Shown here piece after piece: positions 6,867 through 13,321 of a stretch of DNA of 14,780 nt. The notes under the pieces are model-generated. The model was not told where the DNA came from, did not search any database, and saw only the letters and a list, made by a program, of their open reading frames with translations. The stretch spans positions 1 through 14,780 of the forward strand of contig JAUIHA010000005.1 in assembly GCA_030432505.1 (NCBI GenBank). Direction: 5' to 3'. A program made the position numbers and the translations under genes. The stretch is from a bacterium. Its GTDB lineage: Bacteria; Babelota; Babeliae; Babelales; RVW-14. Position 1 is the stretch's first letter. Each line of letters begins with the position of its first letter.

Positions 6867-7697
6867 TTAGAAGTTTTCTGAGATGTACTGATCAATTTCT
6901 TCTTTTGTAGGTTCTTCAATTGTTGTTAAACCGAACATATCACAGTCACCATTAGCATCGATCCATCTTTGGCGTCTGATTTCACTTTTAGCTTTATTTC
7001 TCATCTCAATTTGATCAATAGTTGTTTCAAATTGTTCTACAATTTTTTCAACCTTCTCAACGACAGGTTTGAGCTCTTGTGGCTTAAAAGCATTGATTAC
7101 TGCTTTGTTAAAAGCATCACCAAAAGCATTTTTGATAACCGAACCTGCAAGTGCAGCATCTTGTTTGAATGTTACAAGACCGTTAGCCGTAACATTACCA
7201 TTGTTGATATCTGTAATAAGTTTTGCTGCTGGTTGTATAGCAACAGTATTTTTTGATGCGAACCAACGAAGGTACCATGACATTTGCTGTTTCCCTGCTC
7301 CTGTTGTTGTGCAAGGCTTAACAGGAATCTGTAAAATTCTACATGCTAATGTATGCCATTGCTTTTGAATTAAATCAATTTTTGCAACGTCTTCTGTAAA
7401 GCGTGTTTTTAATTTTTCTGCGATTGCTGGAATTATGATATTTTTTTCAAGAAATGTTGTGAAATAGACAAAACCATTATCTTTCTCGAGAGTTGTAAGA
7501 TTACTATTTGCCTCATTAAGTAGATCAGTTACAGTCGTATTAATGCCATCAAGTGTTAACTGATAGTTTGTTGATGGTATAGATCTACTGATTTCACTGA
7601 TAACTGAAAAACATTCTGTTGCTGATTTATTCGCATGCAATGCACCAGCAAAGCAAGCGATTGCTGCAAGTGTAAGCAATTTCTTATTCGTAACCAT
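6867..7697 (-). CDS. Secreted protein of unknown function (276 aa)
   Basis: I do not recognise the family. Residues 1-22 are a clear Sec signal peptide (MVTNKKLLTLAAIACFAGAL, then HA before Asn23). The mature part is mostly helical with four cysteines (29, 119, 129, 252), so two disulfides after export are possible. One patch is rich in aromatics (MSWYLRWFASKN, 139-150). The C-terminal third is charged, with a likely helix from 205 to 245, and ends in an acidic tail. The start is firm: GGAGG lies 7 nt before the ATG. The gene has its own promoter about 180 bp upstream (7887-7915) and ends near the shared terminator at 6774-6807, so it is a single-gene transcript with an unusually long leader. 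A periplasmic or secreted role is inference from the signal peptide. Confidence 0.8.
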   Translation of the reverse strand: MVTNKKLLTLAAIACFAGALHANKSATECFSVISEISRSIPSTNYQLTLDGINTTVTDLLNEANSNLTTLEKDNGFVYFTTFLEKNIIIPAIAEKLKTRFTEDVAKIDLIQKQWHTLACRILQIPVKPCTTTGAGKQQMSWYLRWFASKNTVAIQPAAKLITDINNGNVTANGLVTFKQDAALAGSVIKNAFGDAFNKAVINAFKPQELKPVVEKVEKIVEQFETTIDQIEMRNKAKSEIRRQRWIDANGDCDMFGLTTIEEPTKEEIDQYISENF

Positions 7698-7880
7698 GAT
7701 ATAACCTCCAAGTTATAAACTAACAATATAAAATAAGTACTCTTTTTAACATTCCATTTTTTAACTATGAACACAGGGATATTACTATTGCTCTATGCCC
7801 GAAAAGGGACATAACGTAGAAATTTGGCGTATGCCAAGAGAATAATAACCTCCGTCTGTACATAATTTCCTATTAGTACA
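7698..7880 (-). other. Long structured 5' leader of the 276-aa secreted protein gene
   Basis: If transcription starts near 7880 the leader is about 183 nt. It can form TATGCCC-GAAAA-GGGACATA (7794-7813, one bulge) and TTGGC-GTAT-GCCAA (7824-7837). It also holds an internal GGAGGTTAT near 7848 that repeats the gene's own ribosome-binding sequence (GGAGGTTATATC). A possible 32-codon leader reading frame (7863-7765, minus strand) begins 4 nt after AGGA and reads MYRRRLLFSWHTPNFY onward. Nothing shows that it is translated. No known riboswitch class is recognised. Confidence 0.35.
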
Positions 7881-7886
7881 TTTTTA

Positions 7887-7915
7887 ATTGTACCCTATAA
7901 AAAAAGAGGCGTCAA
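7887..7915 (-). promoter_or_regulatory. Sigma70-type promoter for the 276-aa protein gene
   Basis: On the minus strand, TTGACG (7915-7910), a 17-bp spacer and TACAAT (7892-7887) match the consensus at five of six positions each. The remaining bases up to the plus-strand gene at 8016 show no clear promoter for that gene. Confidence 0.65.
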
Positions 7916-8015
7916 GTGCTCTTAGATGAAAAATTTCAAATATTGCATTTTTTTGATCATTGGCTACCCTTACAGATGATTTTTACCGGATAGAGCATAG
8001 GTATAGGGGTATAAG

Positions 8016-8858
8016 ATGAATACAGTGAAAAAGCTTGCATTGGGCCTCCTGGCGGTTGCTTTGGTTGATTTTAACCTGGAGGCGGCATCAATCAGCCCTG
8101 CTGAGCGCGTAAAATACCGTTACCTCAAGAGTAAAATGGACGCATTACCCCCAAAAAAGGGGCTTTTGCGAAAAATGCCTGAGTATTTGCTTCATATGGG
8201 TATTGCTGGCGGGTGCGGCCTGCTTGCCACTGCTGGTACCCACCTGGTACTTGGCGACCCAGGGGCCCAGGAGCGTGAAAAACAGAGACAGGGGCTATGC
8301 CAGGCCCTTAAGGAATTTCAGGGCCTTGTGGATGCTAAAAAGAGGTATTTTGAGGGGATACGGAAAAGGGTGCACGTACGTGCCGGTATTACTTCCAACG
8401 TTACGGTTGAGCCATCAAGCTGGTTGGCAGAGAGTAGATTGACCAATTCACAGAACCAGAGTAAAAATAATGACGCTCACCCTGCCTGTCCATCGAAGCT
8501 ACCTGAGCGGAGTTGGAAGGTGCGAGGACTTGTCCGAGCCTCGAAGGGTACCGTAAAAAATATTTATCTCAATCGTCGAAATACCCTTATTTTTACCCTT
8601 ACAAGTGTTGTTACATTCCTCATCCTACGTCGGTATTATTACTGGGAGCCAACACCCTTTAAAACAACGTTTGAGGTGTTTATTGCTCAGTGGCCACAAC
8701 ATAAGCCGTTTGTACCAGATGCGTTTTATCAGGAGTTTGATGAGATGTATGAGGGGTATGTACAAAATGGAAGCAAGCTCCCCTTTGATGAGGAGCTTGC
8801 GAGTAGAAAAATGCAGTTTATTGATTTGAAGATTTTGGATGCGTTGTATAGAGCATGA
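8016..8858 (+). CDS. Membrane protein of unknown function, signal peptide plus two hydrophobic segments
   Basis: This 280-aa protein matches no family I know. It opens with a signal peptide (MNTVKKLALGLLAVALVDFN, probable cleavage after LEAA near 24). A hydrophobic segment lies at about 57-79 (YLLHMGIAGGCGLLATAGTH) and a second at about 189-205 (TLIFTLTSVVTFLILRR), followed by YYYW. Between them lies a basic, polar, probably disordered stretch (85-185). The C-terminal 70 residues look folded and acidic. AGGGG (8005-8009) lies 6 nt before the ATG. The gene runs opposite to both neighbours, its stop is 7 bp from that of the converging gene, and its DNA is visibly richer in G and C than the genes around it, which may mean a different origin. 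No promoter was recognised. Confidence 0.7.
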   Translation: MNTVKKLALGLLAVALVDFNLEAASISPAERVKYRYLKSKMDALPPKKGLLRKMPEYLLHMGIAGGCGLLATAGTHLVLGDPGAQEREKQRQGLCQALKEFQGLVDAKKRYFEGIRKRVHVRAGITSNVTVEPSSWLAESRLTNSQNQSKNNDAHPACPSKLPERSWKVRGLVRASKGTVKNIYLNRRNTLIFTLTSVVTFLILRRYYYWEPTPFKTTFEVFIAQWPQHKPFVPDAFYQEFDEMYEGYVQNGSKLPFDEELASRKMQFIDLKILDALYRA

Positions 8859-8865
8859 CCTTTAT

Positions 8866-9222
8866 TTATACCCCTAGGTGTTTTTTAACTTCTTTAATTT
8901 TATCTCCAATGTCACCCTTGTTGTTTCTAATGACAGTTCTCATGGTTTTACCATAATTACCTGTTTTGAGTGATTCCATGTAGCTTTCTACTATTGCTTT
9001 TTGAGCTTTTAGTAGGATTTCTCGTTTACTATCGTTTCCTTCTTGTTTTATTCTATCTGCCATTTCGGTTATCAAGCGAGTGTATTTTCCAGTTATTTCG
9101 CCAAAATTAATAACCTTTTCAGTCATGGATTCAATTGATTTTTCTAGTGCTGTTATATCAGCGCTTGCTATGTTTGAACATGATACTATAGCTGCAAAAA
9201 TTATTGTTATAATCTTTTTCAT
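8866..9222 (-). CDS. Small exported helical protein (118 aa), third gene of the secreted-protein operon
   Basis: The N-terminus MKKIITIIFAAIVSCSNIAS is a signal peptide. It can be read two ways: signal peptidase I cleavage after ASA (residue 21), or lipoprotein processing at Cys15, since IVSC fits a lipobox. The mature protein (about 97 aa) is almost entirely helical and charged, with amphipathic stretches (LEKSIESMTEKVINFGEITG and REILLKAQKAIVESYMESLK) and a basic end. No family is recognised. AGGAG lies 7 nt before the ATG, and the start is only 18 bp after the stop of the 861-aa gene, so it is probably the last gene of that operon. It converges with the 8016-8858 gene with a 7-bp gap, so no separate terminator fits between them. 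Confidence 0.75.
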   Translation of the reverse strand: MKKIITIIFAAIVSCSNIASADITALEKSIESMTEKVINFGEITGKYTRLITEMADRIKQEGNDSKREILLKAQKAIVESYMESLKTGNYGKTMRTVIRNNKGDIGDKIKEVKKHLGV

Positions 9223-9240
9223 TACATTACTCCTTAGTGA

Positions 9241-11826
9241 TTAGGATGCAAAGCCGCCTATTTCTATTGCTTCGTGCTCTAGAAGTTCGTCTAGCTTCTC
9301 AAGTCGAGGGTCATTCTCATCTTGTTCGTCGATTCTACTGATTAAAGCTTCGATTTTATCTTGGACTTCATTTTTATCCAACTCAGCATCGTTAGGCAAT
9401 TCGGCAATCAAAGTTGTGATATCGTCCAGATCAACCTTGCTAGGATCATCAATACCAATTTGTATGTATGCGATTAGCGCTGCAGTTTGTTTGCTCTGAT
9501 CTCCAAGAGTTTTGATCTGTTTAGCGTTAAATGATGTTGTAGTTGTTGGCGGAGATGGTTGTGTAACAGGTTTATCTTTATAGATCTCAGCTTTAATCTT
9601 GGCATCTTGTGCCATGCCTTGGGCTTTTGTAACCGCATCATTAAGATCTGTTATTCTAGCGTCAACATTACCAAGATCCGTGTCGGTTTGGTTTACTACA
9701 GTAATAGCATCAGTGATAACTTTTTGTACTTGATCCGCATAAAAATTAGGCTGGTTATCTTCAAGCAGTTTCTCTGTTGGTACTGGGTGTAAAGTTTGAT
9801 TTGCATATTCCATAATGTCATCACGAAGTTGCTGAGCAATTTGAGTTTTTTCGCCCAGTTTTGCACTAGCAATCTTATCTGCCAGTTTTTTAGCATCGTC
9901 ATCTTCATAGATATCAGCAATTTGACCCCAATTTTTCGAGTTCACATCGTTTGTAATTTGTTGTAAAGCATCTTTAAAGGTCCGTTCTCGAGCTACCAAA
10001 TTTTCAGGTTTGAGCCCCGTTGTAAAGGTTGTGTATGCGTTCTCTGCCTTATCTTTTACTTCTTCAATAGCTTTGGCATCAAGCAATGCCTGAGCGTTTG
10101 TTTTTGGCTGCTTGTCAGTAGGATTAGGGTTGTTGCTAGTCCAATCCGTAATAATCTTACTGAGTGTTGTAATAGTAGTGTCTCTCAGTCTTTCCAGTCT
10201 ATTCTGTGCATCAGTAACATCTGCAGTTGTCGGGCCTTTAGGTTCATAGAAACTATCAATTGTAGCTGTGTCGTTTAACGCGTCGTTTGCTTCTTTTGCC
10301 TTGTCTGCAAATGCTTGAATTTTGTCTTTAACCTGGCTTAGATCTGTTACCTTGTTAAGCTCCTCAAGAGCCTTTTTAACGCCATCCTTAATGTACTTAT
10401 CAATGTATGCTTGAATTACTGTCGCATCCTTTACTTGCAAATTAGCATTGGGTGCGTTTTTTAATGCATCGAACTTGTTTGTTAAATCGGTAACTTGCGT
10501 GTTAGCACTAGCTAGATTAAAGTCTTTTAAAGCTGTGAATACATTGTTTTCCTCAAATTTTTCTGCATTTTCAATAGCAGTTTTCAGCATATTATCTTTA
10601 AAGTCTTTCAAATCACGCTTTGCTTGTTTAGCTTTTGCTTTATCATCTGCCTGTTTGATTTGATCCTCTAGATCTGAAATTTTGGCAAAGACTTTACCTA
10701 AAGCATCTACAGCGTTTTCGAAAGGTGTTTGCAGAGCATTTGGAAGCTGAGCTTTTTTAAGACCTGTTGTTGCATCTGTAAGTTTGTCATTAATGTCCCT
10801 TGCTTTCTTGCCGTGTTGATTTGCTGTTTCGGTAATTTCCTTGAAAACTGTCACTGCTTCTTTGAAATCACTGATCATGCCACTGATTTCTGTCGCCGCA
10901 TCCTGAAGGCTTGTAAAATCAATGAATGCTGTTTGCATTTCAGTTTCAATTATTTGAGCTTTTGCATGATTTTCTGCTGTGGTTCCTTTGATTTTCGTGT
11001 CAAATGTGTTCTTTGCTGTTGAATTGTCTTTGTATTCTGAAGCACCTATACTTGCAATAGTGTCTAGAGCAGTAGTCCACTTGGCAAGATCGGCTTCGAT
11101 TTTTTTGTATTGATCTTCAAGTTTTTTAACTTGAGCAACAATTTTTGATCCAGCATCGAATGTGTGCCAGTCTTCTCCTGAAACACTTGTTACAAGATTA
11201 TCATTAAGAGCTTTTCCATCAATTTTAGCAAGGGTTGTTAAGTTAACTTTGTCTTTATAATCGCCTTTTGCTTTTTTGATTGTTTCTACGATATTTGTAA
11301 CGATATTTACAAAAGAGCCTTTAATGATATCGAAATCAGATTGAACCTCAGCGTGGAACGTTTTGGCCATTTGGAGAAATGTGACAATATTTCCAACGGT
11401 AAACTTATCTACACTTGGAAATTTAGGGCTGGTTCCAGTTTTAGGGAGAGCTTTCTGAAATTCAGTCCATTTTTTATGTTGACTTCCTTGAGGTTTAACA
11501 CCTAAGAGGTGTGCTCCAGGGAAGCCTGAAAGGGCACCGCCTTTATAATATTTATCCCACAAATTTGCATCGTTACTTTTATTTCTTTTTATTTTACTAA
11601 TCTGTGTAATTAGATTTTTGATATCATTATTAATCAGATTTTTTGCTTTTGTTTTTGCATTTTTCTTTAACTTATTAATTTTCTTATTAACTTTTTTTTC
11701 AAAAGCTGCAATTTGCTTGTCTGCAGGATCAAGAGTTGCTGCATTGATCTGTTGTATTGAAGAAAGGGCCAGGAGCAAAAGAGCTCCTGGTGCTATTTTT
11801 GTTATTTTTTTTATTAGTTTTTTCAT
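9241..11826 (-). CDS. Large exported coiled-coil-rich protein (861 aa), function unknown
   Basis: After a signal peptide (KKITKIAPGALLLLALSSIQ, cleavage near INA/A at about 29) comes a very basic Lys-rich helix (about 40-70, KKVNKKINKLKKNAKTKAKN). Some 680 residues of charged, Ala/Lys/Asp/Thr-rich helical sequence follow, with heptad-like stretches typical of coiled coils. A Pro/Thr linker (PVTQPSPPTTTTS, about 752-765) leads to a separate acidic C-terminal domain of about 96 aa. No enzyme motif is visible. The frame extends to a GTG at 11856, but I start at ATG 11826: GGAG lies 7 nt before it, and the signal peptide begins there. It lies 29 bp after the 429-aa gene and 18 bp before the 118-aa gene, so the three form one operon. 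A surface, fibre-like or scaffold role is only an inference. A C/G-rich hairpin lies within its signal-peptide codons. Confidence 0.8.
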   Translation of the reverse strand: MKKLIKKITKIAPGALLLLALSSIQQINAATLDPADKQIAAFEKKVNKKINKLKKNAKTKAKNLINNDIKNLITQISKIKRNKSNDANLWDKYYKGGALSGFPGAHLLGVKPQGSQHKKWTEFQKALPKTGTSPKFPSVDKFTVGNIVTFLQMAKTFHAEVQSDFDIIKGSFVNIVTNIVETIKKAKGDYKDKVNLTTLAKIDGKALNDNLVTSVSGEDWHTFDAGSKIVAQVKKLEDQYKKIEADLAKWTTALDTIASIGASEYKDNSTAKNTFDTKIKGTTAENHAKAQIIETEMQTAFIDFTSLQDAATEISGMISDFKEAVTVFKEITETANQHGKKARDINDKLTDATTGLKKAQLPNALQTPFENAVDALGKVFAKISDLEDQIKQADDKAKAKQAKRDLKDFKDNMLKTAIENAEKFEENNVFTALKDFNLASANTQVTDLTNKFDALKNAPNANLQVKDATVIQAYIDKYIKDGVKKALEELNKVTDLSQVKDKIQAFADKAKEANDALNDTATIDSFYEPKGPTTADVTDAQNRLERLRDTTITTLSKIITDWTSNNPNPTDKQPKTNAQALLDAKAIEEVKDKAENAYTTFTTGLKPENLVARERTFKDALQQITNDVNSKNWGQIADIYEDDDAKKLADKIASAKLGEKTQIAQQLRDDIMEYANQTLHPVPTEKLLEDNQPNFYADQVQKVITDAITVVNQTDTDLGNVDARITDLNDAVTKAQGMAQDAKIKAEIYKDKPVTQPSPPTTTTSFNAKQIKTLGDQSKQTAALIAYIQIGIDDPSKVDLDDITTLIAELPNDAELDKNEVQDKIEALISRIDEQDENDPRLEKLDELLEHEAIEIGGFAS
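11769..11790 (-). promoter_or_regulatory. Hairpin inside the early coding region of the 861-aa gene
   Basis: CCAGGAGC (11769-11776) and GCTCCTGG (11783-11790) form a perfect 8-bp GC-rich stem with a 6-nt loop, about 36 nt downstream of the ATG. It lies in an otherwise A/T-rich signal-peptide coding stretch. It could slow early translation or reduce transcription into the distal operon, or be a chance result of coding Ala-Pro-Gly-Ala-Leu. Confidence 0.25.
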
Positions 11827-11855
11827 TATGGTACTCCGTGTTTTTTTAGAGTCCA

Positions 11856-13145
11856 CTAAAATTTAGCTTGAATAGCTGTAATCATATCATTAATTTTTGT
11901 CTCAGCGGCATCAAGTTTATCTTTAACAGCTTGATTGATTTTTGCATCAGCTTCACTGGCAACTTTTTTGGCAAATGGAGCATTATCAAGTTTAGTTGCC
12001 ACCTTACCGTCAAATCCTGGTGCCTTGGCAACATTGTCAGCACCAATTTTTGTTGCGATTTTGTCTACATCAAGTTTACCTGCAACTTTTCCATGGAAAG
12101 CATCATCGCCTGATAAGGTGTTAGTAACAGGATCTTGTAGAAGGGCTGGATTTGCTGTTAAAGTAGCGGCTATTTTAGCTTTACCCTGATCGACAATTTT
12201 GTCAGTGACGCCATCTGTATTGTTTTTGATATTATCTGTAATGTCCTTAACAACATCGTCCTTATCTACTGCTGTTGCAGTTACAACCTTTTTAATTTCA
12301 TCTTCAACAGTTTTACCGGCACTAGCGTCAACTTGCTTAGCAAATTTGGCAAGTTCTTCAATTTGCTTAAATTCAACACCTTTAAATGTTGTTGCAACAC
12401 CACTTAAAACCGCTTTAGCATCATCCTTGGTATATTTAGCAGGATCAGTTACTTCTTTAACAGTAAAATCACCTTTACCGGTACCTGCAAATTGTTTAAT
12501 AAGAGCTTTAACTGCAGTTACTTGTGCTTCAGAGAGCGCTTCTTTTGCTTGTTTAACTGCAATGTCTTTTGCTTTAGCGATATCTTCTGCAATAACGAAT
12601 TTTAATTGTTTGATACTGTCTATAGCTAATTGAAGAGTCTTTTGATTTGGGAGCTGATCAAGATTTGTAACAAATATTTGCGTGAAGGACTCTAACTTAT
12701 CTAAGAGATCATCGAGTTTTTTATGTATATCTTTGCCTTTCATATCGGCAAATGAAACAGGATCCTTGTCTGCATTGTTCTTATTCTTGACTTCTTTAGC
12801 AAGTTTTTCAAGTGCACTCCAAATATCATCAAAATCTACATTAATTGTGATTCGGGCAGTATTTATTTTGGCTGTGGCTTCACCTACTGCAGAAGCCTGT
12901 GGAAGATCTGTATTAAGGTCATCAAGGGCTTTTTCTACACCAGCGGCATCAGTTGCCTTTTGGATTGCAGTTGATGCATCGTTTATTTTTGTTTTAGCTG
13001 TTTCAAAATGTGTAGCTGCCTTTTTTTTAAAGTCTGACCTACTAGACCATGCAGCAGCAAATGATTGCTGGTTGAGAACGAAAAAAGCAACTGTCAACAG
13101 AGTACAGATGCTTGATAAAGTAATAAACTTTTTAGTAGTCTTCAT
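11856..13145 (-). CDS. Exported alanine/lysine/aspartate-rich helical protein with short repeats (429 aa)
   Basis: I do not recognise this protein. It has a signal peptide (MKTTKKFITLSSICTLLTVA and on to QQSFA; cleavage near residue 30-31) and a mature part of about 400 aa that is nearly all predicted amphipathic helix. Its C-terminal third shows degenerate repeats: FHGKVAGKLD (350-359), FDGKVATKLD (378-387), FAKKVASEAD (391-400) and, between them, DKIATKIGAD (361-370). The two ends also resemble each other: AKTKINDASTAIQK near 50-63 and AETKINDMITAIQAKF at 414-429. AAGGGGA lies 7 nt before the ATG. It is the first gene of a three-gene minus-strand operon with a strong promoter at 13207-13236. 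The composition recalls LEA-like or fibrous surface proteins, which is a resemblance in style only. Confidence 0.8.
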   Translation of the reverse strand: MKTTKKFITLSSICTLLTVAFFVLNQQSFAAAWSSRSDFKKKAATHFETAKTKINDASTAIQKATDAAGVEKALDDLNTDLPQASAVGEATAKINTARITINVDFDDIWSALEKLAKEVKNKNNADKDPVSFADMKGKDIHKKLDDLLDKLESFTQIFVTNLDQLPNQKTLQLAIDSIKQLKFVIAEDIAKAKDIAVKQAKEALSEAQVTAVKALIKQFAGTGKGDFTVKEVTDPAKYTKDDAKAVLSGVATTFKGVEFKQIEELAKFAKQVDASAGKTVEDEIKKVVTATAVDKDDVVKDITDNIKNNTDGVTDKIVDQGKAKIAATLTANPALLQDPVTNTLSGDDAFHGKVAGKLDVDKIATKIGADNVAKAPGFDGKVATKLDNAPFAKKVASEADAKINQAVKDKLDAAETKINDMITAIQAKF

Positions 13146-13206
13146 AATTAGATCCCCTTTGTACGATTTGTGTTTATATAAAAATACTATTTAACTATCA
13201 CTATTC

Positions 13207-13236
13207 ATTATATTTTTTCTATTTGTAATAAGTCAA
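13207..13236 (-). promoter_or_regulatory. Strong sigma70-type promoter of the three-gene secreted-protein operon
   Basis: On the minus strand, TTGACT (13236-13231), an 18-bp spacer and a perfect TATAAT (13212-13207). The expected start near 13200 gives a leader of about 55 nt to the ATG at 13145. It lies just after the terminator of the preceding beta-barrel gene, so the operon is transcribed on its own. Confidence 0.8.
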
Positions 13237-13256
13237 TAGAATGCAAAAAGAGATCT

Positions 13257-13301
13257 TAAAATAAAGAAAGGCCGCTCTGAAAGCGGCCTTTCTTTATTTT
13301 A
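13257..13301 (-). terminator. Rho-independent terminator after the beta-barrel gene
   Basis: A 20-bp perfect stem (13257-13276 with 13282-13301; core AAAGGCCGCT / AGCGGCCTTT) with a 5-nt loop. It begins 20 bp after the stop codon at 13322, and the arms end in A/T runs. The symmetry would let it work on both strands, but only the minus-strand gene needs it. Confidence 0.92.
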
Positions 13302-13321
13302 GTCTGTAAATTGAAGGATAA

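Noticed and set aside
12199..13194. 144-aa and 170-aa plus-strand frames (12199-12633 and 12682-13194)
   Set aside because: Ser/Ala/Leu-rich antisense shadows of the 429-aa protein, whose signal peptide, ribosome-binding site and promoter are all convincing.
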